From: Actinomadura sp. DC4
GTDB lineage: Bacteria > Actinomycetota > Actinomycetes > Streptosporangiales > Streptosporangiaceae
Length of the DNA stretch: 64,000 nucleotides
Assembly (NCBI RefSeq): GCF_030406325.1
Contig: NZ_JAUEQY010000021.1
Location: 124,001-188,000, forward strand
Reading direction: 5' to 3'
Shown: positions 11,642 through 19,899 of the stretch, piece by piece
How positions within the stretch are numbered: position 1 is the first letter of the stretch
Layout of the letters: the number at the start of each line of letters is the position of its first letter
Position numbers and translations under genes: made by a program
The notes under the pieces: model-generated
What the model was told of the DNA's origin: nothing
Databases searched by the model: none
What the model saw: only the letters and a program-made list of their open reading frames with translations

Positions 11642-12727
11642 GTGCGAGCCGCGGTGATCCGAGGTTCCGGTGTCAAAGAGGTCGAGCTCCTCGACGACGC
11701 GTCGACGGTCGGCCCGGACCCGGCGGAGGTGAAGGTCAGGATCAAGGCGACCGGGGTCTGCCACTCCGACCTGTCCATCCTGAACGGCACCCTGCCGAAC
11801 AACTACCCGGCCGTGATCGGCCACGAGGCGGCCGGCGAGGTCGTCCAGGTGGGCGAGCACGTCACCGAGGTCGCCCCCGGTGACCACGTCGTCATCTCCT
11901 GGACCCCCGCCTGCGGCCTGTGCGCCGACTGCGTCGCCGGACGCCCGTTCCTCTGCGTGAAGTACATCATCGAGGGCTACATGAAGCCCCGCTTCCGGCT
12001 CGGCGACGACACCCCGGCGTTCGGCATGGCGGGCTGCGGCACGTGGGCCGAGGAGATGGTGGTCCCCTGGGAGGCCTGCATCAAGGTCGCCGACGACATC
12101 CCTTACGAGTACGCCGCGCTGCTCGGCTGCGGCATCTCGACCGGGGTGGGCGCGGTGTTCAACACCGCGGGGGTACGCCCCGGCACCAACGTCGCGGTGG
12201 TCGGCTGCGGCGGCGTCGGCCTGTCGGTGATCCAGGGCGCCAAGATCGCGGGCGCGGCGAACATCCTGGCGATCGACCCGCTGGAGTCCAAGCACGAGAT
12301 CGCCAAGGCGTTCGGCGCCACCCACACCGCGACGCCGGACCAGGTGGAGGACGTCAAGAACCTCCTCACCGCCGGGCAGGGCTTCGACTACGGCTTCGAG
12401 GTCGTGGGCAAGGGCGCCACGATCCGCGCCGCCTGGCAGCTCACCCGGCGCGGCGGCGACGTGATCGTGGTCGGCGCCGGCGCAGCCGACGACAACGTGC
12501 AGTTCAACGCGTTCGAGCTGCTCTTCGACGGCAAGAACCTCCGGGCCTCCCTGTACGGCAGCTCGGACCTTCGCCGCGACGTTCCGCGCTTCGTCGACCT
12601 GTGGCGGGCCGGCAAGCTGGACCTGGAGAGCCTCATCACCCGGCGCATCCGGTTCGAGGACCTCAACGACGCGATCGGGACCCTGGAGCGCGGCGAGGCG
12701 GTCCGGCAGATCGTCCTCTTCGACTGA
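11642..12727 (+). CDS. Zinc-dependent alcohol dehydrogenase (MDR superfamily)
   Basis: A 361-residue MDR dehydrogenase. The catalytic zinc site is Cys40 and His61-Glu62 (GVCHSD and GHEAAGEV), with the third ligand region at LLGCGIS; the structural zinc lobe has four cysteines in CGLCADCVAGRPFLC. The Rossmann motif is VAVVGCGGVGLS. It belongs near the class III/NDMA-type actinobacterial alcohol dehydrogenases. GTG 11642 is taken because GGAGG lies 8 bases before it. It follows the ferredoxin gene by 54 bases and is probably cotranscribed, so oxidation of a P450-made alcohol (such as a steroid C26 alcohol) is a reasonable, unproven role. Confidence 0.9.
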   Translation: MRAAVIRGSGVKEVELLDDASTVGPDPAEVKVRIKATGVCHSDLSILNGTLPNNYPAVIGHEAAGEVVQVGEHVTEVAPGDHVVISWTPACGLCADCVAGRPFLCVKYIIEGYMKPRFRLGDDTPAFGMAGCGTWAEEMVVPWEACIKVADDIPYEYAALLGCGISTGVGAVFNTAGVRPGTNVAVVGCGGVGLSVIQGAKIAGAANILAIDPLESKHEIAKAFGATHTATPDQVEDVKNLLTAGQGFDYGFEVVGKGATIRAAWQLTRRGGDVIVVGAGAADDNVQFNAFELLFDGKNLRASLYGSSDLRRDVPRFVDLWRAGKLDLESLITRRIRFEDLNDAIGTLERGEAVRQIVLFD

Positions 12728-12837
12728 CGCCCGGCCGGGGACGTCCGCGGGAGCGTCTCGCCCTTCTCCTGCGGGCTCCTCGGCCTGGAGTCCGATTCCG
12801 GGTGCGACCAGCCCGAGGCGAACTACGATGCGGTCCT

Positions 12838-13671
12838 GTGAGCAGCAGATTGCGGGGCATCGCGGACGCGAACGCGAAGATCGTCGCCGATGGCGAATAC
12901 ACCACCGACGACGGCACCACCGTCGTCGTACGGCCGGCGGTCGACGCGGCCGTCTCCGGCACCGTCAGCCATACGCCGGACGAGACGCTGAGCCCGCCGT
13001 CCGGCACGACCCGCACCTCGTTCGAGGTGACCGCCGAGGGCAGCCTCCAGGGCGCCCGGCGCCTCCACCAGGACGGCGGCGAACGGATCGCCGTGCTGAA
13101 CTTCGCCTCGGCCCGCAACCCCGGAGGCGGTTACGTCCGCGGCGCCAAGGCGCAGGAGGAGGACCTCTGCCGCAACGCGCTGCTGTACCCGTGCCTCCTC
13201 CAGGCCCCCGACTACTACGAGGCTCACCGCGCCTCGGCCGACCTGCTCTACAGCGACCGCGTCATCTGGTCCCCCGACGTCCCCGTGCACCGGGGCGACG
13301 ACGGCCGGCTGCTCGCCGAGCCGTACCCGGTCTCGTTCCTGACCTCCCCCGCGCCCAACGCCGGCGAGGAACTGCGCCGCGACCCCGGCGCGCGGGACCG
13401 CATCCGGCAGGCGCTCCACCGGCGCGCGGAGCGGGTGCTGGCCGTGGCCGACCACCATGGCGCGCGCCGGCTCGTCCTCGGGGCCTGGGGCTGCGGAGTG
13501 TTCCGCAACGACCCGGACGAGGTCGCCGGGGCGTTCCACGCCCACCTCACCGCGGGCGGCGCGTTCGACGGGACGTTCGAGCAGGTGCTGTTCGCGGTCT
13601 GGGACCGTACGCCGGGCTCCGCCAACCGCGCCGCGTTCACGGCGCGTTTCGCGGAGGCGGTTGACCGGTAG
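12838..13671 (+). CDS. Bacterial poly(ADP-ribose) glycohydrolase-like protein (TIGR02452)
   Basis: A 277-residue macro-domain hydrolase. The PARG signature GGG-x7-QEE is intact: Gly96-98 and Gln106-Glu107-Glu108 within NPGGGYVRGAKAQEEDLCR. Upstream lies VLNFASARNP and downstream the LGAWGCGVFRNDP loop typical of the bacterial type. Such enzymes (for example from Thermomonospora) hydrolyse poly(ADP-ribose) ribose-ribose bonds. The N-terminal 80 residues form the usual accessory domain. GTG at 12838 is the start. It does not overlap its neighbours. No PARP or DarT-like transferase gene is in the window. Confidence 0.9.
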   Translation: MSSRLRGIADANAKIVADGEYTTDDGTTVVVRPAVDAAVSGTVSHTPDETLSPPSGTTRTSFEVTAEGSLQGARRLHQDGGERIAVLNFASARNPGGGYVRGAKAQEEDLCRNALLYPCLLQAPDYYEAHRASADLLYSDRVIWSPDVPVHRGDDGRLLAEPYPVSFLTSPAPNAGEELRRDPGARDRIRQALHRRAERVLAVADHHGARRLVLGAWGCGVFRNDPDEVAGAFHAHLTAGGAFDGTFEQVLFAVWDRTPGSANRAAFTARFAEAVDR

Positions 13672-13684
13672 GAGATTTCCTACC
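13667..13684. promoter_or_regulatory. Inverted repeat, probable ArsR-family operator
   Basis: GGTAGGA-gatt-TCCTACC is a perfect 7-base inverted repeat with a 4-base spacer. It covers the stop codon of the PARG gene and ends 14 bases before the VOC gene start, whose operon encodes an ArsR-type repressor. Autoregulation is inferred. Confidence 0.5.
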
Positions 13685-13697
13685 TATGGTGGCCCGC

Positions 13698-14072
13698 ATG
13701 AGCCTCACGCACATCCAGCTGCTGTCCGTGCCCGTCTCCGACCAGGACCGCGCCAAGGACTTCTACGTCGATGCCCTCGGCTTCGAACTCGTCTCCGACA
13801 CCGAGATGGGCCCCGGCCGGCGCTGGGTGCAGGTACGCCCCAAGGGGTCGCAGACCTCCCTCACGCTGGTCACCTGGTTCGAGACGATGCCGCCCGGATC
13901 GCTGAAGGGACTCGTCATCGAGACCGACGACCTGCGGGGCGACGTCGACGCCCTCACCGCGCGAGGGCTGCCGGTCGAGGGCGTCCAGGAGGCGCCCTGG
14001 GGCCGGTTCGCCATCGTGCACGACCCGGACGGCAACGGCCTCATCCTCCAGACGACCACGCCCGATGCCTGA
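13698..14072 (+). CDS. VOC family (glyoxalase/bleomycin-resistance fold) protein
   Basis: A 124-residue VOC protein with two beta-alpha-beta-beta-beta units: IQLLSVPVSDQDRAKDFYVDALGFEL, then the strand pairs ending in WGRFAIVHDPDGNGLILQ. Metal-ligand positions of the fold are His-4/Gln-type at the start and Glu/Asp near the end, but which enzyme it is cannot be told. ATG 13698 matches the usual N-terminus; an ATG at 13686 is nearer to the palindrome. The stop overlaps the ArsR start, so the gene is first in a three-gene operon. Confidence 0.88.
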   Translation: MSLTHIQLLSVPVSDQDRAKDFYVDALGFELVSDTEMGPGRRWVQVRPKGSQTSLTLVTWFETMPPGSLKGLVIETDDLRGDVDALTARGLPVEGVQEAPWGRFAIVHDPDGNGLILQTTTPDA

Positions 14073-14388
14073 CAACAACGACGTCTTCGCCGCGCTGGCC
14101 AGCCCCGCCCGGCGGCAGCTCCTCGGCCTGCTGCTCGACCGCGGCCCGCTGCCCGTACAGGAGCTGGCCGAGCACTTCGACATGCGGCGTCCCAGCGTCT
14201 CCGAGCACCTCCGGGTGCTCAAGGACGCCGGTCTCGTACGGGAGCGCAAGAGCGGCCGCCGGCGCTACTACCGTCTTGAGGCCGAGCCCCTGCACGAGCT
14301 GTCGCAGTGGCTGTCGCCGTACGAACGGTTCTGGCGGGAGCGGCTGACCTCCCTGCGCGAGCTGCTCGACGAGGAGGACGGCGAGTGA
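14065..14388 (+). CDS. ArsR-family winged-helix transcriptional regulator
   Basis: A 107-residue ArsR-type repressor: AALASPARRQLLGLLLDRGPLPVQELAEHF leads into the recognition helix PSVSEHLRVLKDAGLVRERK and the wing GRRRYYRLEAEPL. No cysteine pair for metal sensing is present, as in the subgroup that controls SRPBCC/AHSA1 genes. It starts 8 bases inside the VOC gene and overlaps the SRPBCC gene by 4 bases, so VOC, ArsR and SRPBCC are coupled. The palindrome at 13667-13684 is its likely operator. Confidence 0.93.
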   Translation: MPDNNDVFAALASPARRQLLGLLLDRGPLPVQELAEHFDMRRPSVSEHLRVLKDAGLVRERKSGRRRYYRLEAEPLHELSQWLSPYERFWRERLTSLRELLDEEDGE

Positions 14389-14822
14389 GCGAGCCGCGCG
14401 CCGTACGGGTCGACGAGTTCCTGCCCCACGCGCCGGCGCGGGTGTGGAGGGCGCTCACCGACCCGGACCTGCTGGCCGAGTGGCTGATGCCGAACGACTT
14501 TCAGCCGGTGGCCGGCCACCGGTTCACCTTCCGCACCGACCCGCGGCCGAACGCCGGCTTCGACGGCGTCGTCCACTGCGAGGTCCTGGACGTCGAGCCG
14601 GAGCGGCTGCTGCGCTTCAGCTGGCGCGGCGGCCCGCTGGACACGACGGTCACCTGGACGCTCGTGCCCGAGGGACGCGGCACCCGGCTGTTCCTCGAGC
14701 ACGACGGCTTCGACCCCGACGATCCCGCCCAGCGGTTCACCCGCCGGATCCTGGACGGCGGCTGGCGCTCGAACGTCATGTCCGCGCTGCGCGCCGTCCT
14801 GGATCAGACGGCTCGCGGGTGA
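14385..14822 (+). CDS. SRPBCC domain protein (AHSA1-like)
   Basis: A 145-residue START-like protein with the AHSA1 pattern: FLPHAPARVWRALTDPDLLAEWLMP, GHRFTFRTDP, VLDVEPERLLRFSWRGG, TVTWTLVPEGRGTRLFLEHDGF and a closing WRSNVMSALRAVLD helix. Such proteins bind hydrophobic ligands and often pair with an ArsR regulator and a VOC protein, as here. GTG 14385 overlaps the ArsR stop. The last 47 bases overlap the end of the convergent HxlR gene. Confidence 0.9.
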   Translation: MSEPRAVRVDEFLPHAPARVWRALTDPDLLAEWLMPNDFQPVAGHRFTFRTDPRPNAGFDGVVHCEVLDVEPERLLRFSWRGGPLDTTVTWTLVPEGRGTRLFLEHDGFDPDDPAQRFTRRILDGGWRSNVMSALRAVLDQTARG

Positions 14823-15471
14823 CGGCGTCGCCGGGTGCTTCCGCGGCGGGCCGTAGCCGGGTGAGCAGTTCGCGCCGCCCGCTCACGGTCAGCCCGATCT
14901 CTTCGGCGCCGCCGATGTCGACCACTCCGGTGAGCAGCCCGAGGACCGCACGAGGCGGGCCGTCCAGGGTCAGGTCGGGGTCGGCGGCGCGGCCGGTGCG
15001 GGTACGGACCCGGCCTTCGCCGATCTCGATGACGGCCTGCTCGCCGGCGGCGACGAGCTGGATGACCGCCGGCGGAGCGCCGGGGTCGGCGTCGGCCGTG
15101 AACCACGCGGGCGCGTAGGCGAGCCAGTGCGCCCGGAACGCCTCATCCGGCCGGTCGGCGGCCATGAACCGCAGGCCCCACAGCCCCAGCGCCCTCAGCA
15201 CCGGCTCCAGCTCCAGACCGTCCTCGGTCAGGCCGTAGAGGGTGGTCGCGACGGGTGGCGGCGCGTCCTCGCGGCCGATCAGCGCGGCGGCCTCGAGCTC
15301 TCTGAGCCGCCCGGACAGCAGGTTGGCGGCGATGCCGGGCAGCCCGTTCCTCAGGTCGGTGAACCGGCACGGGCCCCGCAGCAGCAGCTCGCGGACGATC
15401 AGCAACGTCCAGCGGTCGCCCACGACGTCGAGAGCGCGGGCGATCGAGCAGTACTGGCCATAACTCCGCAT
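14776..15471 (-). CDS. HxlR-family regulator with C-terminal SCP2-like domain
   Basis: A 231-residue regulator. The N-terminus MRSYGQYCSIARALDVVGDRWTLLIV is the HxlR winged helix, continuing through LRNGLPGIAANLLSGRLREL to the wing before YGLTEDGLELEP. Residues from about 120 on (PAVIQLVAAGEQAVIEIGEG and DLTLDGPPRAVLGLLTG) look like a sterol-carrier-type ligand pocket. Start at 15471 is set by the conserved MRSYGQYC; an ATG 21 bases upstream is possible. It is divergent from a methyltransferase gene across an AT-rich spacer, so it likely controls both. Confidence 0.9.
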   Translation of the reverse strand: MRSYGQYCSIARALDVVGDRWTLLIVRELLLRGPCRFTDLRNGLPGIAANLLSGRLRELEAAALIGREDAPPPVATTLYGLTEDGLELEPVLRALGLWGLRFMAADRPDEAFRAHWLAYAPAWFTADADPGAPPAVIQLVAAGEQAVIEIGEGRVRTRTGRAADPDLTLDGPPRAVLGLLTGVVDIGGAEEIGLTVSGRRELLTRLRPAAEAPGDAVTREPSDPGRRAART

Positions 15472-15513
15472 GCGACGACCATAGCGCTTCATGGTTTATT
15501 TTTTGAACTAACA

Positions 15514-15530
15514 AGTAGAGTTCTTCTACT
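15514..15530. promoter_or_regulatory. Inverted repeat between HxlR and methyltransferase genes
   Basis: AGTAGA-gttct-TCTACT, a perfect 6-base inverted repeat in an AT-rich spacer 11 bases before the methyltransferase ATG and 42 bases from the HxlR start. A plausible operator for the divergent HxlR protein. Confidence 0.45.
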
Positions 15531-15541
15531 AGTGTTCGACC

Positions 15542-16330
15542 ATGACCTACGACGAGACGGCCGTCGACAAGGCGATCGACCGGCTGCTGACCGAACACCC
15601 CCACCTCGACGCGGCGGATGACGGAGTCCTGGACGACCTCGACCAGTTCCACATCGGCGGCGCCGGCGCGGTCGACCGGCTCATCCCCGCCCTAGCCCTG
15701 GCCGGCGGCGACCGGGTCCTGGACGTCGGCTCCGGCTTCGGCGGCCCCGCGCGCCAGATCGCCCGGCGTACGGCACACCACGTCGTCGGCATCGACCTCG
15801 CGCCCGCCTACGTCGAGGCCGCCCGATCCCTCACCGCCAAGGCCGGGCTGAGCGACCTCGTCCGGTTCGAGCTGGGCGACATCGCCGCGTTCCGGCCCGA
15901 CCGGCGCTTCGAGGCCGCGATCACCATGCACGTCCAGATGAACGTCGAGGACAAGACCACCTGGTTCGGGCGGATCGCCGACCACCTCGCCCCCGGCGCA
16001 CGCCTGGCCGTCTGGGAGGTCTGCCGGCCGCGCCCGGCCCGCCTGCCCTGGCCCATGCCCTGGTCGCTCGACGGCACCGACAGCTTCGTCATCCCCCCCG
16101 GAGCCCTGCTCACCGCGATCGAGGACGCCGGCTTCTCCCACACCGAATGGACCGACGAATCCCTCTGGGTCCGCGACTGGATCGCCGCGACCTTCGCCGG
16201 CGGACCACCGGCCGGCCCGGCCCTGCCGATGCTCCTCGAGGACGGCTACACCCGCGTCATCAACTTCGCCACCGCCCTCACCGACGGCACGCTGGAGGTC
16301 TGGCGCGGATCCTTCACCAAGACGACCTAA
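15542..16330 (+). CDS. Class I SAM-dependent methyltransferase (sarcosine/dimethylglycine methyltransferase-like)
   Basis: A 262-residue methyltransferase. LDDLDQFHIGGAGAVDRLI upstream of motif I (RVLDVGSGFGGPARQIA) is typical of glycine/sarcosine N-methyltransferase and related small-molecule enzymes; VVGIDLAPAYVEAAR is motif II and FEAAITMHVQMNV the acceptor-side motif. It starts with ATG 15542 and is divergent from the HxlR regulator. Directly behind its stop (16330) begins an insertion-sequence remnant. The real acceptor is unknown. Confidence 0.9.
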   Translation: MTYDETAVDKAIDRLLTEHPHLDAADDGVLDDLDQFHIGGAGAVDRLIPALALAGGDRVLDVGSGFGGPARQIARRTAHHVVGIDLAPAYVEAARSLTAKAGLSDLVRFELGDIAAFRPDRRFEAAITMHVQMNVEDKTTWFGRIADHLAPGARLAVWEVCRPRPARLPWPMPWSLDGTDSFVIPPGALLTAIEDAGFSHTEWTDESLWVRDWIAATFAGGPPAGPALPMLLEDGYTRVINFATALTDGTLEVWRGSFTKTT

Positions 16331-16643
16331 GCCGTGTCCTCAAGGTGGGGGTGGGTGCGCTGGCTCCGTCTTGGTTCGTGGTGAAGAGGCATGAGCCGAG
16401 TGACGGGCAGTGGGTGGTACGGGCCGTGGAAGATGGTCGACAACCGGTCTTGGCGTTGGCCGCGGAACGGCACGTTGACGCTGCCGGCCACCAAGGCGCG
16501 GGCGCTCGCCGACAAGGACTACGGCTCCCGAGCGATCCGCGATCATCTGCGCCGCCGCCGTATCGCCGCGACCATCCCCGAACGGCGCGACCAGCGCCAC
16601 GATCGACCTGGCCACCCTCCACATCTGGCTCTGAGGACACGGC
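16331..16643 (+). mobile_element. IS5-family insertion sequence remnant, internally deleted
   Basis: A 313-base relic bounded by perfect 12-base inverted repeats: GCCGTGTCCTCA at 16331-16342 and TGAGGACACGGC at 16632-16643. Inside, one frame encodes RHEPSDGQWVV, the N-terminus of IS5-type transposases, and another frame about 100 bases later encodes KARALADKDYGSRAIRDHLRRR, the region near the second catalytic acid, followed by IAATIPERRDQ. The middle of the transposase and its C-terminus are gone and the frames do not join, so it cannot make transposase but might be moved by a full-length relative. No target duplication was recognised. It begins at the base after the methyltransferase stop. 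Confidence 0.8.
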
Positions 16644-16692
16644 CTGGGACCCAAGGCGATCGTGACCGGAGAGGCGGCCCGGCGGAACGAGA

Positions 16693-16731
16693 GGGACGGC
16701 CGGCGTGCGCTGCCAGGCGGCCGGCCGTCCC
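16693..16731. terminator. Stem-loop terminator
   Basis: GGGACGGCCGGC at 16693-16704 pairs perfectly with GCCGGCCGTCCC at 16720-16731 (12-base stem, 15-base loop), followed by TTCGC. It lies behind the IS remnant and could end transcription from the methyltransferase gene. Confidence 0.55.
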
Positions 16732-16956
16732 TTCGCGACACCCGGTCTCATCCGCGCGGGCGCGGGCGGGTGTCTCGCCGCGATGACGTCCCAGGTCCGG
16801 GACGCCGGCCACCTCCTATACGGTGACCCAACCGTTACATCGCGGCCGGCGGCGCGAACGCTACAAACTCATCGTCCCTAGATAAACGGTCAAAAGTTTT
16901 AATTGCCATCTATCGGGCATCTGGCGAGCGTTCAAACCGAGCCAAGGAGGTCCCCG
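16732..16956 (+). other. Intergenic region before small membrane-protein gene
   Basis: About 225 bases without a gene. The last 100 bases are AT-rich for this genome (CTAGATAAACGGTCAAAAG area) and probably hold the promoter of the next small gene. I see no palindrome or recognisable sigma-factor motif. Confidence 0.4.
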
Positions 16957-17133
16957 ATGCGTATCCGGGGCGGAATCAGCTTTGTCGGCCTGATTTACAT
17001 ATTGATTGGCATCTTCGTGGCGTGGGACCACGACTACATCACGATCGGCCTGCTCAAGAGGGTCCTGAGCGCGCTGCTAGCCGTCTTCCTGTGGTTCCTC
17101 GTCCTGCTGGGCGTCAACCTGCACGTCTCCTGA
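16957..17133 (+). CDS. Small two-helix membrane protein
   Basis: A 58-residue protein beginning MRIRGG with two hydrophobic stretches, residues 7-22 (ISFVGLIYILIGIFVAW) and 38-55 (LLAVFLWFLVLLGVNL), split by a charged loop WDHDYITIGLLKR. AAGGAGG with ideal spacing supports the ATG at 16957. Similar tiny membrane proteins are common and uncharacterised in actinomycetes. It stands alone between two terminators. Confidence 0.75.
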   Translation: MRIRGGISFVGLIYILIGIFVAWDHDYITIGLLKRVLSALLAVFLWFLVLLGVNLHVS

Positions 17134-17146
17134 CCCCCCGTTCCGT

Positions 17147-17185
17147 CATTCGCGGTCGCTCCCCGTAAGGGAACGACCGCGAATG
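17147..17185. terminator. Bidirectional stem-loop terminator
   Basis: CATTCGCGGTCG at 17147-17158 pairs perfectly with CGACCGCGAATG at 17174-17185 between the small membrane-protein gene and the convergent Asp-box protein gene. Confidence 0.75.
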
Positions 17186-17190
17186 TCGTT

Positions 17191-19899
17191 TCAGGGCGCC
17201 GGCGTCCGCCAGAGAGTGGGCCGGTCCGTGCGGGAGTCTCCGGTGAAGCCGACCGCGAGGAGGCTCGCGCCGAGTACGGTCACGCCGTCGAGGCGCTGCA
17301 CGCCCGGCCCGTCGAGGCCGAGTCCCTGCGGGCGCGTCACCCGCCAGGCGCGGCCGTCCGCCGACGTCCACATCGCAACGTCCGACCCGGCGGTGCCGAT
17401 GAGCACGAAACCGCGCGGTGTCGCGGTCGCCGCGGTCAGGGCGGTCCCCGGCGTCGCCCCGGGCAGCGCCGACGGCTGCCAGGTACGGCCGCCGTCCGCC
17501 GAGACCGACGTGAAGACGTACGCCCCGGCGACGCCGGTGGCCACCAGTGACCCGCCGTGCGCCACGACCTTGGTGAGCGAGCCCTGCGTGGTGCCGGCCG
17601 GGAGGGCCGGCGCCGTCGTGGACAGCGTCCAGCGGCGCCCGTCCGGTGAGGTCCACAGCGCGGGCTGGGACACCTTGTTCTTGGTCAGGCCGCCGACCGC
17701 GACGAAGCCGTTCGGCCCGGCGGCGACGTCGCTCATCCACCTCGGCGCGTGGTCGCCGCCGTTCAGGTCGCCCTTCGCGGCGTTGACCGAGCGCGTCCAG
17801 GTCCTCAGGTTCGCCGACGACCACGCCGCGGCGTTCGTCCCGCCCGCTCCGCCGACGACGACGTACGCCGTGGCGCTCGCGGCGGCGGCCGACGGCGCGA
17901 AGTCGCCGCCGGCTCCGGCCGGCGTCGGCCGCCAGGTCGCGGCGTCGCCCGACGTCAGCAGGACGGCGCGCGAGCCCGTCGCGCCGACCGCCAGCCACCC
18001 CGGGCCGCCGTGGACCGCGTCGACGAGCCGCCCCAGGTCCTTGGTGGCCGGGAGCGTCGCCCGGCTCCACGCCGAGCCGTCCGCCGAGGACCACAGCGCG
18101 GGGCGGCCGTTGGTGCTGCCGACCGCCACGACCCGCCCGGCGTCGGCCGTGATGCCGGCGACCGTACGCTCCGCGTGCACCGCGTCGGGGATGGCCGCGA
18201 TGTTGACGTCGCCGGCGCCCGCCATGGTGAGGTAGGCCTCGCCGCCGTCGAGGCGCCCGGTCACGACCGGTCCCTGTGAGGTGAGCGCCGCGCCGGTCAG
18301 GGTGCGGCCGCCCGGCAGGTCGGCGACGTGCCGCCAGGTCCTGGCGTCGCCGCTCGTCATGACCGCGGTCTTGCCGCCACTGACCGAGACCAGGACGGTC
18401 AGGCCCGCGTCCGTGCCCCGCACCTTGCCGATCCGGGAGTAACCCCTGGTCTCGAGCGGGCCGGCCTTAGTCCAGTTCTTCCCGTCCGCCGAGCCGAAGA
18501 ACGCCCCGAAGTGGACGGTCTTCCTCTTCCGCCGGGAGCCCGTCCGGCGCGAGGCCTCGCGCGCGGCGAAGAAACCGCTCTGGGTGGCGGCGACGGAGAC
18601 GACGTCTCCGGAGGAGCCGAGGCCCTGGGGTACCGCGATCGGCGCCCAGGTGCGGCCGCTGTCGGGCGAGCGCCAGAACGCCTCCCTCTCGGAGGTGCGC
18701 CGGACCTTGTGCCGCCTGCCGCGCACCCGCTTGACCACCGTCTTGGTGATGCGCACGCGGCCGTGCGCCACGATGATGTCGCCATGCGCCGCGACGGCGG
18801 TCAGCCCGACGGTGACGCCACCGGCCGGCGGCCCGAACGGCTGCCCGCCGAGACGTGTCCAGCTACCGCCGTCGGCCGAGGTCCACACGACCGCCTGCGT
18901 GACGTCGTTCACCGTCGTGGTGCCCGCGGCGACGAATCCGGAGGTCGTACGGACCAGTTGCCGGACCGTGTCGCCGGGGCCGAACGCGCCGGACAGCGGG
19001 CGCCGCGTCCACGTGCGCGCGTCGTGGCTCGTCCACTCGATCGTGCCCTCGCGGGTGCTGCCCAGCGCCGCCCACGAGCCCGCGCCGCCGGCGAGCAGGC
19101 CGGGGTACTCCCCCGGCGGCGGGTCGCCGCCGTCCGGCGTCCGTACCGTGCCGACGCGCCAGGACCGGCCGCCGTCGCCCGAGGTCAGGAACTGCGCGCG
19201 GGAGTAGACCCCGCCCTGCTCCGAGCCGATCGCGACGGCCGTGCTGCCGGAGGCGACGACGTCGTCGAGCGTGTGGCCGCGGCCTCCGGTGGTCGCCGCG
19301 GGGTCGAGAGTGAACAATCGGTCGGCCGCCACCGCCGCCGGGCCCGTGGGCTTCTTCTTCGCGTCGCCGCCGCCCGGGCGGAACAGCAGGTAGGCGCCGC
19401 CGCCGACGACGAGCACGGCCACGACGGCGATCGCCAGCGTACGCAGCGGCAGCTCGGGGCGGCGGCTGCGCTGGGGTGGCTCCCAGGGCTTGTCGTCGCC
19501 TGCGGCCTTGTCGGGCGGGGACGTGGGAGGAGCCGCCGGCTCGGGCGGCCGCTGCGGGCTCACCGGCGCCGGGTACTGCGTGGCCTTACGCGGCGGCGGC
19601 ACGGTCGCGGGGCGGCCGGGCCGCGGGGCGGGCTCGGCGCGGCTCCAGTCGATGCCCGCCCGGTGCCAGACCGAGTTGGAGCGCTGCCAGGGCGAGGAGC
19701 TCGGCATCCCCCGCGCGCGGCCGGTCTCGGTGGAGTCGGTCGTCTCGGCGGCCTCGGCGAGCCGCTCGCTGATCCGGCGGCGTTCGCCGCGGGCGCTCGG
19801 CGGCGGGCCCGCAGGCCGTCCGGAGTTTTCCTGGGCGGGCGGGACGGCACTGCCGCCGAAGGAATCCCCAGGGGAGGCGCCGTTGCCGGTCGTGCTCAC
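17191..19899 (-). CDS. Large membrane-anchored Asp-box (BNR) beta-propeller protein
   Basis: A 902-residue protein. A Pro-rich cytoplasmic part (residues 1 to about 150) precedes one membrane segment (AIAVVAVLVVGGGAYLLF). The outside part has at least twelve Asp-box repeats of the S/T-x-D-G-x-x-W type, for example TSGDGGRSWRV, TSADGGSWTRL, SPDSGRTWAPI, GSADGKNWTKA, SSADGSAWSRA, TSPDGRRWTLS and VSADGGRTWQPS, spaced 50-70 residues, enough for two propellers. Such repeats occur in sialidases, Vps10-like and photosystem assembly proteins, but no catalytic Arg triad or Asp is evident, so a binding or scaffold role is more likely. GTG start behind GAGAGG. Confidence 0.88.
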   Translation of the reverse strand: MSTTGNGASPGDSFGGSAVPPAQENSGRPAGPPPSARGERRRISERLAEAAETTDSTETGRARGMPSSSPWQRSNSVWHRAGIDWSRAEPAPRPGRPATVPPPRKATQYPAPVSPQRPPEPAAPPTSPPDKAAGDDKPWEPPQRSRRPELPLRTLAIAVVAVLVVGGGAYLLFRPGGGDAKKKPTGPAAVAADRLFTLDPAATTGGRGHTLDDVVASGSTAVAIGSEQGGVYSRAQFLTSGDGGRSWRVGTVRTPDGGDPPPGEYPGLLAGGAGSWAALGSTREGTIEWTSHDARTWTRRPLSGAFGPGDTVRQLVRTTSGFVAAGTTTVNDVTQAVVWTSADGGSWTRLGGQPFGPPAGGVTVGLTAVAAHGDIIVAHGRVRITKTVVKRVRGRRHKVRRTSEREAFWRSPDSGRTWAPIAVPQGLGSSGDVVSVAATQSGFFAAREASRRTGSRRKRKTVHFGAFFGSADGKNWTKAGPLETRGYSRIGKVRGTDAGLTVLVSVSGGKTAVMTSGDARTWRHVADLPGGRTLTGAALTSQGPVVTGRLDGGEAYLTMAGAGDVNIAAIPDAVHAERTVAGITADAGRVVAVGSTNGRPALWSSADGSAWSRATLPATKDLGRLVDAVHGGPGWLAVGATGSRAVLLTSGDAATWRPTPAGAGGDFAPSAAAASATAYVVVGGAGGTNAAAWSSANLRTWTRSVNAAKGDLNGGDHAPRWMSDVAAGPNGFVAVGGLTKNKVSQPALWTSPDGRRWTLSTTAPALPAGTTQGSLTKVVAHGGSLVATGVAGAYVFTSVSADGGRTWQPSALPGATPGTALTAATATPRGFVLIGTAGSDVAMWTSADGRAWRVTRPQGLGLDGPGVQRLDGVTVLGASLLAVGFTGDSRTDRPTLWRTPAP

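Noticed and set aside
16391-16786. A 131-residue open frame over the IS remnant
   Set aside because: Only a short middle part resembles transposase; the rest runs through the terminal repeat and the terminator, so it is not a gene.
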